DNA of 6,262 nt from positions 1 to 6,262 of the forward strand of contig CANSYV010000089.1 of NCBI GenBank assembly GCA_947651335.1. Direction: 5' to 3'. Position numbers and translations under genes: made by a program. Positions 1 to 5,357 of the stretch are shown here, piece after piece. The DNA comes from an uncultured Lachnospiraceae bacterium (GTDB lineage Bacteria > Bacillota > Clostridia > Lachnospirales > Lachnospiraceae). Below the pieces are notes generated by a model. It saw only the letters and a list, made by a program, of their open reading frames with translations. It was not told the origin of the DNA and searched no databases. Position 1 is the first letter of the stretch; each line of letters begins with the position of its first letter.

Positions 1-154
1 ATCCAACAGCTTTTTCTTCATGCTTCTTACCCAGCATTTCCTCTAAAACAAAATTGATGATCACATCTTTGAGTGTATCGGAGAGCTCCTCGTCTCGGGC
101 GATAATGAAACTGCTGCTGCTTGAATTTGTCACAAAGTCTGTTCGAATTTTCAT
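1..154 (-). CDS. Partial small protein with N-terminal FVTNSSSSSF motif, function unknown
   Basis: Only the first 51 codons are in the window; the gene runs off the left edge. The ATG at 154 is preceded by GGAGGA (166-161) at a spacing of 6, so the start is well supported. The protein begins MKIRTDFVTNSSSSSFIIAR and continues with a charged, probably helical stretch (DEELSDTLKDVIINFVLEEM, then GKKHEEK). From memory, an N-terminus of the form M-K-I-R-x-D-F-V-T-N-S-S-S-S-S-F recurs on many otherwise unrelated hypothetical proteins of Clostridia, and I know of no assigned role. There is no signal peptide or membrane segment in the visible part. It lies 32 bp after the 94-residue gene in the same direction, so the two are probably co-transcribed. 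What the missing C-terminal part does cannot be judged. Confidence 0.8.
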   Translation of the reverse strand, partial: MKIRTDFVTNSSSSSFIIARDEELSDTLKDVIINFVLEEMLGKKHEEKAVG

Positions 155-186
155 GAATTTTCCTCCAATGTAGTGTTTTTTTGTTA

Positions 187-471
187 TCATTTATGAGTAT
201 AACCTGTCAGCCGGCCCCTGTCATTGGACTTGTAATTCAATAAAAGGCGGATGGCTCCATATTTATATCCATAGAACCCTCCTGCGCAGCGGCTCATCAC
301 GTCCCGGAACTGTCCGGAATCCCCTGAAATCCATTTTGTTTTGCTGCCGTCCCGGAATTGGAAATAAATCTGTTGGTCTGCATCAATGGTCATTTTCTCC
401 AATGTTACCATTTTTCCGGCTGATATGGTAAACGCCTTATCTGTCCTCTTGGGGCTGGCGGTAAATATCAT
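187..471 (-). CDS. Small hypothetical protein, 94 residues
   Basis: I do not recognise this family. The frame has codon use like its neighbours and ends in TGA 32 bp before the FVTNSSSSSF gene. The product is basic and soluble, with no signal peptide or membrane helix. Its middle (residues 34-61) reads like a small beta-rich domain, with QIYFQFRDG, KTKWISGD and a Cys at 62; the C-terminus is Gly/Tyr-rich, then basic (RGRLTGYTHK). The start is uncertain. The ATG at 471 has no Shine-Dalgarno sequence, but an extended -10 (TGCTATAAT) sits so close upstream that the transcript would begin at about the ATG, so it may be leaderless. Alternatives are ATG at 411 (weak site) and ATG at 393, which has GGAG only 3 nt upstream. 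A degraded remnant of a longer gene is also possible. Confidence 0.55.
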   Translation of the reverse strand: MIFTASPKRTDKAFTISAGKMVTLEKMTIDADQQIYFQFRDGSKTKWISGDSGQFRDVMSRCAGGFYGYKYGAIRLLLNYKSNDRGRLTGYTHK

Positions 472-478
472 CGGCTTG

Positions 479-487
479 ATTATAGCA
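479..487 (-). promoter_or_regulatory. Extended -10 promoter for the leftward gene pair
   Basis: Read on the minus strand, TGCTATAAT is a perfect TGnTATAAT extended -10 element (hexamer at 484-479). The -35 position 17 bp upstream reads TTCCGA, a poor match (3 of 6), as is common for extended -10 promoters. The predicted transcription start falls at about 472-470, on the annotated ATG at 471. It would drive both leftward genes. Confidence 0.5.
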
Positions 488-548
488 GTTGATCTTATGA
501 GTCGGAAGGTGTAGATTTGGGGTTCTGTTAAAAAATTGAAAAAAACAT

Positions 549-576
549 TTACCAGACTAAAAGATAGTGATAGAAT
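549..576 (+). promoter_or_regulatory. Promoter of the DUF5685 / J-domain / membrane protein operon
   Basis: TTACCA (549-554, 4 of 6 matches to TTGACA), a 16 bp spacer, then TAGAAT (571-576, 5 of 6). TG at 568-569 makes it an extended -10 (TGATAGAAT). The predicted start is about 583, giving a leader of roughly 27 nt before the GTG at 610. The A-rich tract just upstream could act as an UP element. TTGAAA at 536-541 is an alternative -35 but has no -10 at a proper distance. Confidence 0.6.
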
Positions 577-609
577 ATACCTTAATTATCCAGTAAAGGA
601 GCAAAAAGC

Positions 610-1482
610 GTGATTGGATATTTAACCATAGACAAACCTGAGTTAAGAATCCGGGATTACTATCAGTACAAGGGATATTACTGCGGACTCTGCCATCAGC
701 TGAGGAGACAATATGGGCTTTTGGGGCAGATGACTCTGACTTATGATTTGACTTTTGTGGTGATTCTGCTTAGTTCACTATATGAAGAAAAGACCAGTAT
801 GAGACCCCGCCGCTGTGTGGTCCATCCCATAAAGAAAATACCGGTTCTGCATAACCCTATGACTGATTATGGGGCGGATATGAATTTTCTGTTGACATAT
901 TATCACTTTGCAGACGACTGGAAGGATGAGAAAAGCCTTGCGGGGCTGGCGGGAGTCCACCTGTTCCATAAAAAAGCGGAGCAGGCAGCGAAAAAATATC
1001 CCCGTCAGGCAGCTGCTTTTAAACGCCAGCTGAAAGCCTTACAAAGACTGGAAGAGCAGCAATGCCAGGATATTGATGCCGCTGCCGGATGCTTTGGGCA
1101 TTTGATGGAAGAACTTTTTGTTTTCAGGCAGGATCAATGGGAGGAAAAAATGCGCCGGATGGGGTTTTTCCTGGGAAAATATATTTATATTCTGGATGCT
1201 TTTGAGGATTTTTCAGAGGACAGGAAGAAAGGACTGTATAATCCGCTGAGAAAACTGTGGGAGAGCAGCAAAAAACAGCCGGAGAAATTCGATGAATTAT
1301 GCGGGCAGATGCTGGAAATGATGATTTCAGAGTGCTGTAATGCTTTTGAACAGCTTCCCTGTCTGTGGGAAGCAGATATTTTACGCAATATCTTGTATTC
1401 AGGGGTATGGGGAAAATACCGGAAATTGATTAAGAAAGACAGTGTACAAAAGGAGGAAAATCATGGTAACGAATCCATATGA
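610..1482 (+). CDS. DUF5685 family protein, possible isoprenoid-synthase-like helical protein
   Basis: 290 residues, full length for the DUF5685 family as I remember it. The start is GTG, supported by AAGGAG (596-601) at a spacing of 8. Family hallmarks visible are the N-terminal [21 protein letters not shown] (residues 23-31), [12 protein letters not shown] (35-46), and [12 protein letters not shown] followed by DDWKDE (102-107). There is no cleavable signal peptide or clear membrane helix; it looks mostly alpha-helical. DDWKDE and the later [17 protein letters not shown] (196-212), about 90 residues apart, resemble the two Asp-rich Mg-diphosphate motifs of squalene/phytoene synthases (compare RDVGEDxxxGRxYLP). 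That suggests a class I terpenoid-synthase fold, but this is my inference and no substrate can be named. C24 and C27 form a CGLC pair that could bind metal. It is first in a three-gene operon and overlaps the next gene by 20 bp. Confidence 0.85.
   Translation: MIGYLTIDKPELRIRDYYQYKGYYCGLCHQLRRQYGLLGQMTLTYDLTFVVILLSSLYEEKTSMRPRRCVVHPIKKIPVLHNPMTDYGADMNFLLTYYHFADDWKDEKSLAGLAGVHLFHKKAEQAAKKYPRQAAAFKRQLKALQRLEEQQCQDIDAAAGCFGHLMEELFVFRQDQWEEKMRRMGFFLGKYIYILDAFEDFSEDRKKGLYNPLRKLWESSKKQPEKFDELCGQMLEMMISECCNAFEQLPCLWEADILRNILYSGVWGKYRKLIKKDSVQKEENHGNESI
1451..1456 (+). promoter_or_regulatory. Ribosome binding site that fixes the J-protein start
   Basis: AGGAGG lies 6 nt before the ATG at 1463, inside the 3' end of the DUF5685 gene. 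It rules out the longer in-frame GTG start at 1442, which would put the site inside the coding sequence. Confidence 0.85.
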
Positions 1483-2086
1483 GGTGCTGGGGGTTTCTCC
1501 CAGCGCTTCCAATGACCAAGTGAAAAGGGCATACCGGGATCTGAGCAGGAAGTATCATCCGGATTCCTATGCGGATAACCCGCTGGCTGGCCTGGCAGAG
1601 GAGAAATTTAAAGAAGTCCAGGAGGCATATGACCAGATTATGAGGGAGCGGGAAGGCGGTTCTGGTACTTATGAATATGGAAATCATTCTACAGGTTCCA
1701 GCCAGCAGGAGGTGGAACTGCAGGCTGCGGTTAATTTTATCAATAACAGGCGTTACCAGGAAGCACTCCGGGTATTATCCCGTCAGCCCGCCAGGACTGC
1801 GAAATGGTATTATTGCAGTGCCGCCGCACATTATGGACTGGGGAATAACGTGCAGGCATTGAATGACGCGCAGACTGCCGTTAATATGGAACCCAATAAT
1901 ATGGAGTACCGGAGTCTGCTCAATCAGCTTCAGTGGAATACCCGGCGTTACCAGAACAGAGGCTTTGGAAATATGACAAACAGCAGAGGCGGCGGTCTGC
2001 CCACCACAGGAAACTGCTGCTGTGATCTGTGGATTGCAGATACCTGCTGTGAGTGTACGGGAGGAGATCTTTGTTCATGCATGTAG
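1463..2086 (+). CDS. J-domain (DnaJ-like) protein with TPR repeats and a cysteine-rich C-terminal tail
   Basis: 207 residues. The J domain spans residues 3 to about 65 ([13 protein letters not shown], then [16 protein letters not shown] with the HPD motif at 32-34, then [14 protein letters not shown]). It should stimulate the ATPase of a DnaK-type Hsp70. There is no Gly/Phe region, zinc-finger domain or client-binding domain of true DnaJ, so this is a specialised class III J protein. A Gly/Ser linker (65-80) leads to about two TPR-like helical repeats (86-155; [12 protein letters not shown] and [17 protein letters not shown]), usually protein-binding. The last 23 residues hold eight Cys (185-187, 195, 196, 198, 204, 206), including CCCDLW, CCEC and CSCM. 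They might bind metal or be lipidated; this is inference. The gene starts inside the DUF5685 gene and its last 10 bp overlap the membrane-protein gene, implying translational coupling. The partner Hsp70 is not in the window. Confidence 0.9.
   Translation: MVTNPYEVLGVSPSASNDQVKRAYRDLSRKYHPDSYADNPLAGLAEEKFKEVQEAYDQIMREREGGSGTYEYGNHSTGSSQQEVELQAAVNFINNRRYQEALRVLSRQPARTAKWYYCSAAAHYGLGNNVQALNDAQTAVNMEPNNMEYRSLLNQLQWNTRRYQNRGFGNMTNSRGGGLPTTGNCCCDLWIADTCCECTGGDLCSCM
2059..2066 (+). promoter_or_regulatory. Ribosome binding site for the membrane-protein gene
   Basis: GGGAGGAG, inside the codons of the J protein's cysteine-rich tail. It stands 10 nt before ATG 2077 and 4 nt before an in-frame TTG at 2071. 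ATG 2077 is preferred; TTG 2071 would add only two residues. The in-frame GTG at 2053 lies before the site and is unlikely. Confidence 0.7.
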
Positions 2087-2607
2087 ATAGCAGAAAAACA
2101 GCCATTGGCGGTATGGCCGTGGCTTTGGCTGTTTTATGTATTGTGCTAAGCGGGGTATTGGAATTTAATACTTTGTTTCTGCTGGCGGCCGCTTCCTTTT
2201 TCCCAGGCATTGTGATCCGGGAAAGCGGTCTTGCCGCGGGAGCGGCTTCTTATGTGGCAGCCGCGGTTCTTGGGTTTCTTCTGGCGCCAAATAAGCTGTA
2301 CTGCATCACGTTTGCGGCTATGGGGTTTTATGTGGTGTGTTCCGAATGGCTGTTCCGGGCTGTAGCCCGGGCAAAAGGGGGGCGGCGTTTTTGGCTGTGG
2401 CTGGGGAAATTTGCGATTTTTAATCTGCTTTATCTGCCCGCTTTGACTGCTTTTCCCCGGCTGATTTTTGCTGAGGGCATCACAGGAACCTGGCTGCTGG
2501 CCGCCGCAGCAGCAGGGCAGGTTCTGTTTTTGGTGTATGACCGGGCATATGAATATTTTCTTACTGTTCTCTGGGAGAAATTCCGCACCCGTCTCAATCT
2601 GAAGTAG
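2077..2607 (+). CDS. Small polytopic membrane protein, third gene of the DUF5685 operon
   Basis: 176 residues, strongly hydrophobic. Probable membrane helices lie at about residues 9-27, 31-48, 52-70, 74-95, 110-130 and 136-154, so five or six passes. A basic loop ([11 protein letters not shown], 94-104) and a basic C-terminus ([10 protein letters not shown]) are probably cytoplasmic by the positive-inside rule. The start [20 protein letters not shown] and the overall size resemble substrate-binding S components of ECF transporters or YybS-like (DUF2232) proteins. The likeness is general and I cannot assign a substrate; no ECF ATPase or T component is nearby. The ATG overlaps the J-protein stop by 10 bp, so it is very likely co-translated with that gene. 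The stop codon lies inside the 3' end of the convergent Asn-Pro repeat gene, and no terminator hairpin is visible. Confidence 0.75.
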   Translation: MHVDSRKTAIGGMAVALAVLCIVLSGVLEFNTLFLLAAASFFPGIVIRESGLAAGAASYVAAAVLGFLLAPNKLYCITFAAMGFYVVCSEWLFRAVARAKGGRRFWLWLGKFAIFNLLYLPALTAFPRLIFAEGITGTWLLAAAAAGQVLFLVYDRAYEYFLTVLWEKFRTRLNLK

Positions 2608-3226
2608 GTTTCTTTTTTTTCCTGATCCGGTTCCAGATTACCAGTCCGGAGATTGTGGCCAGTAATACGGCCAGAATAATAGTCCCCATAGATAAGGAAG
2701 ACGAATTTCCTTCAGTGGCAGCAGAAGAAGCAGGATTGGGCTGAAGAGTTTCTGCAGCCTGGGAGGCATGAGGGCTTCCCTCCCATTCCTGCAGGCGGAT
2801 ATCTTCGTCCTCCCCGCTGCTGTTTTGAGAGACATTGGGCTCATTGGGCTGGTTGGCTGTATTGGGTTCATTGGGCTTATTAGGCTGATTGGCACTGGCC
2901 ATGGTATTTTGCTGGGTCAGATTTTCATTGGGCGTATTGGGGGGATTTGCCCTGTTGGGGCGGTTGGGCAGGTTGGGTTCATTGGGCGTATTGGGCTCTG
3001 CCAGGGACGGCTCCTTGAGGGTGTTGGGCATATTGGCGGCATTAGGCTCATTGGGCGTGTTGGGGGAATTTGGTTTTCCCAGGGAAGGATTCTGTTCATT
3101 CCCCTGATTCGGTGTATTTGGCTGGTTGGGAAGTGATGTGGAGCCGGCAGCTTCGTTTGGCAGATTTGGCACATTGGGTGTGTTGGAACTTGCAGTGTGT
3201 TGTGTATTAGAGGAAGTATTCTTCAT
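2594..3226 (-). CDS. Asn-Pro repeat protein with a single C-terminal membrane anchor
   Basis: 210 residues; I do not recognise a named family. The ATG at 3226 has AGGAG (3239-3235) at a spacing of 8 and a consensus promoter upstream, so the start is sound. Residues 17-131 are low complexity, with about 23 PN dipeptides often spaced every three residues (TPNVPNLPN, SPNTPNEPN, TPNEPNLPNRPN); one more lies at 163-164. A short acidic patch follows (GEDEDIRLQEWEG, 138-150), then a Ser/Ala-rich linker. One hydrophobic helix (MGTIILAVLLATISGLVIW, 180-198) ends in a polybasic tail ([11 protein letters not shown]). There is no N-terminal signal peptide and no LPXTG motif. By the positive-inside rule the repeat region should face outward, yet there is no classical export signal. 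It may be a wall-spanning stalk or tail-anchored surface protein; this is inference. The opposite strand reads open in places because of the repeats; those frames are shadows. Confidence 0.75.
   Translation of the reverse strand: MKNTSSNTQHTASSNTPNVPNLPNEAAGSTSLPNQPNTPNQGNEQNPSLGKPNSPNTPNEPNAANMPNTLKEPSLAEPNTPNEPNLPNRPNRANPPNTPNENLTQQNTMASANQPNKPNEPNTANQPNEPNVSQNSSGEDEDIRLQEWEGSPHASQAAETLQPNPASSAATEGNSSSLSMGTIILAVLLATISGLVIWNRIRKKKKPTSD
2834..3178 (-). repeat. Degenerate 9-bp repeat tract encoding PN-x units
   Basis: The coding strand repeats CCCAAT or CCCAAC followed by one variable codon, so the plus strand shows ATTGGG/GTTGGG roughly every 9 bp. Units are imperfect and broken by non-repeat segments. 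Mixed use of AAT and AAC suggests an old array rather than a fresh slippage expansion. Copy number may still vary between strains. Confidence 0.8.
2957..2995 (+). other. Putative G-quadruplex motif in the repeat tract
   Basis: Five G-runs lie at 2957-2960, 2966-2968, 2975-2977, 2984-2986 and 2993-2995, separated by loops of 5, 6, 6 and 6 nt. This fits the usual G3+N1-7 rule. The G-rich strand is the plus strand, which is the template for the leftward repeat gene. Further G-runs flank it (six Gs at 2939-2944 and others to about 3065). Long loops make its stability modest. Confidence 0.5.
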
Positions 3227-3278
3227 ATTGGCTGCTCCTGAGTCATGTATTGGCGGCGCGCTAAAGCGTGTTGAATCT

Positions 3279-3307
3279 AGTATAAAAGAATTTTTTCAGG
3301 GTGTCAA
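3279..3307 (-). promoter_or_regulatory. Consensus sigma-A promoter for the Asn-Pro repeat gene
   Basis: On the minus strand there is a perfect TTGACA (3307-3302), a 17 bp spacer and TATACT (3284-3279, 5 of 6). The predicted start is about 3272, giving a leader of roughly 45 nt. The -35 box is only 26 bp from the recQ start codon, so polymerase bound here should affect recQ expression. Confidence 0.8.
3281..3286 (+). promoter_or_regulatory. Possible -10 box for recQ, overlapping the leftward promoter
   Basis: TATAAA is a 5 of 6 match and is the best rightward -10 near recQ. No good -35 lies 16-18 bp upstream (the region reads GCGCTA). It overlaps the -10 of the divergent promoter by four bases, so the two would compete. 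Weak evidence. Confidence 0.3.
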
Positions 3308-3333
3308 TAAGTGGACATGCAAAAGGAGGTATC

Positions 3334-5193
3334 ATGGATCGAGCGCATGAGGTGTTAAAGCAGTATTTTGGATATGAGCAGTTTCGGGAGGGGCAGCAGG
3401 AGCTTATCCAGGCAGTAAAGAGCGGCAGGGATGTCCTGGGGATTATGCCCACCGGGGCTGGAAAATCCATGTGTTTTCAGATTCCGGCTCTTATGATGGA
3501 GGGGATTACGCTGGTGGTTTCACCTCTTATTTCCCTGATGAAAGACCAGGTGAGGGCATTGAACCAGGCAGGGGTTCATGCGGCCTTTTTAAACAGTTCC
3601 TTGACGGCGGGGCAGTATCAGAAGGCGCTGGGGCTGGCCAGACAGGGGCGCTACAAGATTATCTATGTGGCTCCGGAGCGGCTGGAAACACAGGCATTTC
3701 TTTCTTTTGCGCTGGATTCTCAGGTCAGGATTTCCATGCTGGCGGTGGACGAGGCCCATTGTGTCTCTCAGTGGGGCCAGGATTTCCGCCCCAGTTATCT
3801 GAAAATCCTGGAATTTCTGAAAAAACTGCCGTACCGGCCGGTGATCGGCGCTTATACAGCCACAGCCACTGCGGATGTGAGGGACGATATCCTGGATATT
3901 CTGCAGCTTCGTGACCCGAAGATTGTGGCCACTGGGTTCGACAGAGAAAACTTATTTTTTTCTGTGGAAAAGCCAGATGACAGGGATCAGGCGGTGCTTG
4001 CCTATTTACATAAGAAAGAATCCCAGATGCCGAAAAGCAGTGGGATTATCTACTGCCTCACCCGCAAAAAGGTGGAGGAACTGTGTTACCTGCTGCGTGA
4101 GGAAGGATTCTCCGTAACCAGATACCATGCAGGATTGTCCGATGAAGAACGCCGGAAGAATCAGGAGGATTTTCTGTATGACAGGAAACAGATTATGGTG
4201 GCCACCAACGCCTTTGGCATGGGAATTGACAAGTCGGATGTGCGGTTTGTGATTCATTATAATATGCCGAAAAACATGGAAAGCTATTATCAGGAGGCGG
4301 GACGCGGGGGCCGTGATTCTGAGCCGGCAGAGTGTATTCTTTATTATGGCCCTATGGATGTGAGGACGAACCGTTATTTTATTGACAACAATGAAGACAA
4401 TCAGGAACTGGACGATATGACCAGGAAACTTGTCCAGGAGAGGGACCGGGAGCGTCTGCGCCAGATGACGTTTTATTGTTTTACCAGCACCTGCCTGCGG
4501 GAATACATTATGAATTATTTTGGGGAAAAGCGTTCCGGATACTGTGGAAACTGCAGGAACTGTCTGACTCAGTATGAGGAGGTAGATATTTCCCAGGAGG
4601 CCCAGTGTATTCTCGCCTGCATACAGGCGAACCGGATGTCCTATGGCATAACGGTAATCATAGATATTCTCCGGGGGAGCAGGGGCCAGAAGATTTTGAA
4701 CAGGGGGCTGGACCAGAATCCGGAATACGGAAAACTGTCCCATCTGTCCGCTGTCAGGCTGCGCCAGATCATCCAGGAAATGTCCCTGCAGGAATATCTC
4801 AGTGTCAGTGACGGAGAGTATCCGGTGCTGATACCTGGCAGCCGGGCGCGGGAACTTACCAAAGATGTATCTCTGACCATGAAACTGGTGAAGGAACAGG
4901 AGGAGAACGGAAAACAGACAGGCGGGCAGGCTCTTTCAGACAGGAAGAAAAAGCCAGCGGCTGTGGCGCTGTCAGAAAAGGACAGTGAATTGTTTGAGAA
5001 TCTGCGGGGGCTGCGCCGGGAGATTGCACGGGAAGAAAATGTACCTCCTTATCTGATTTTTTCCGACCGGACGCTTGTGGATATGTGTGTGAAAAAACCG
5101 CAGAATCAAGAAGAGATGCTGCAGGTGTCCGGGGTGGGAGAATTTAAGCTGGAGAAATATGGGGAGGTATTCTTGAAACGAATCAATGGATGA
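3334..5193 (+). CDS. recQ: ATP-dependent DNA helicase RecQ
   Basis: 619 residues, full length. It unwinds DNA 3' to 5' in recombinational repair and replication-fork processing in the cytoplasm. The superfamily 2 helicase core shows motif 0 (YFGYEQFREGQQELI), Walker A (PTGAGKS, 39-45), motif Ia (SPLISLMKDQV, 63-73), DEAH (139-142) with the aromatic-rich loop SQWGQDFRPSY, motif III (TATAT, 175-179), motif IV (GIIYCLTRKKVEEL) and motifs V-VI (ATNAFGMGID; QEAGRGGRD, 320-328). Four zinc ligands follow (C387, C404, C407, C410), then the RQC winged-helix region (about 415-515), a Lys-rich linker and an HRDC domain (about 550-616, with VSGVGEFKLEKYGEVFL). ATG 3334 has AGGAGG (3324-3329) at a spacing of 4; an upstream in-frame GTG at 3301 is rejected. 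All catalytic and zinc residues are present, so it should be active. The neighbouring Asn-Pro repeat gene is divergent. Confidence 0.97.
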   Translation: MDRAHEVLKQYFGYEQFREGQQELIQAVKSGRDVLGIMPTGAGKSMCFQIPALMMEGITLVVSPLISLMKDQVRALNQAGVHAAFLNSSLTAGQYQKALGLARQGRYKIIYVAPERLETQAFLSFALDSQVRISMLAVDEAHCVSQWGQDFRPSYLKILEFLKKLPYRPVIGAYTATATADVRDDILDILQLRDPKIVATGFDRENLFFSVEKPDDRDQAVLAYLHKKESQMPKSSGIIYCLTRKKVEELCYLLREEGFSVTRYHAGLSDEERRKNQEDFLYDRKQIMVATNAFGMGIDKSDVRFVIHYNMPKNMESYYQEAGRGGRDSEPAECILYYGPMDVRTNRYFIDNNEDNQELDDMTRKLVQERDRERLRQMTFYCFTSTCLREYIMNYFGEKRSGYCGNCRNCLTQYEEVDISQEAQCILACIQANRMSYGITVIIDILRGSRGQKILNRGLDQNPEYGKLSHLSAVRLRQIIQEMSLQEYLSVSDGEYPVLIPGSRARELTKDVSLTMKLVKEQEENGKQTGGQALSDRKKKPAAVALSEKDSELFENLRGLRREIAREENVPPYLIFSDRTLVDMCVKKPQNQEEMLQVSGVGEFKLEKYGEVFLKRING

Positions 5194-5246
5194 AAGCGCT
5201 ATTTTGGAAAATGGAGTAAAAAAGTACAGAAAAGTGCAAAAAGCAG

Positions 5247-5275
5247 TTGATTGTTCCAGAGGATGAAGTTATAAT
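5247..5275 (+). promoter_or_regulatory. Sigma-A promoter for fprA
   Basis: TTGATT (5247-5252, 4 of 6), a 17 bp spacer, then a perfect TATAAT (5270-5275). The predicted start is about 5282, giving a leader of about 75 nt before fprA. This indicates transcription independent of recQ, although I see no terminator after recQ. Confidence 0.8.
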
Positions 5276-5298
5276 GAAGAAGTAATATTTGAGGAGGC

Positions 5299-5314
5299 GG
5301 CTTTTTGAGAAGCC
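5299..5314 (+). other. Small hairpin in the fprA leader
   Basis: GGCTTT (5299-5304) pairs with GAAGCC (5309-5314), including one G-U pair, around a TTGA loop. The loop carries the TTG start of a possible leader peptide. There is no following T-run, so it is not a terminator. Confidence 0.35.
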
Positions 5315-5337
5315 TTTGGCAGCAGCCAGCAGTTTAA
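5305..5337 (+). CDS. Possible 10-residue leader peptide upstream of fprA
   Basis: A TTG start at 5305 lies 7 nt after AGGAGG (5292-5297) and opens a 10-codon frame, MRSLWQQPAV, ending in TAA. The ribosome site is as strong as that of fprA itself (AAGGAGG, 5342-5348). The stop is 20 bp before the fprA ATG. It may be a translated leader that influences fprA, but the frame is very short, has a rare start codon and could be chance. No run of regulatory codons (for example many Trp or Cys) is present. Confidence 0.3.
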   Translation: MRSLWQQPAV

Positions 5338-5357
5338 TAATAAGGAGGCGTTAGATT

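Larger units (their letters stand above)
472..609. other. Divergent intergenic region
   Basis: This 138 bp stretch separates the leftward gene pair from the rightward DUF5685 operon. It contains an extended -10 promoter on each strand and an A-rich tract (about 529-545). I see no strong inverted repeat, riboswitch-like structure or terminator. Confidence 0.6.

Noticed and set aside
2600..2620. T-run after the membrane-protein gene as an intrinsic terminator
   Set aside because: No GC-rich stem precedes the Ts. The run simply encodes the KKKK tail of the convergent Asn-Pro repeat protein.
2768..3136. Open frames on the plus strand rich in Gly, Ile, Leu and Val opposite the Asn-Pro repeat gene
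   Set aside because: They arise from reading the 9-bp repeats in antisense. They lack good ribosome sites, and the minus-strand frame has a consensus promoter, a good start and a sensible membrane anchor.
3257..3270. CGCT-AA-AGCG inverted repeat near the start of the leftward transcript, as an operator
   Set aside because: The arms are only four perfect bases plus one wobble-extended pair. The loop of two is too short for an RNA hairpin, and no known operator matches.
3301..3333. Upstream GTG start for RecQ
   Set aside because: It would add 11 residues before the conserved RecQ N-terminus and would place the AGGAGG site inside the gene; ATG 3334 fits the site and the family.
4006..4743. Long minus-strand open frame of 245 codons inside recQ
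   Set aside because: It lies fully within the conserved RecQ helicase, zinc-binding and RQC regions, shows no recognisable domain and has no promoter or ribosome site I can see.
5194..5240. Terminator after recQ (AGCGCT and ATTTTGGAAAAT inverted repeats)
   Set aside because: Both are short, one is AT-only, and no T-run follows, so intrinsic termination is not supported.
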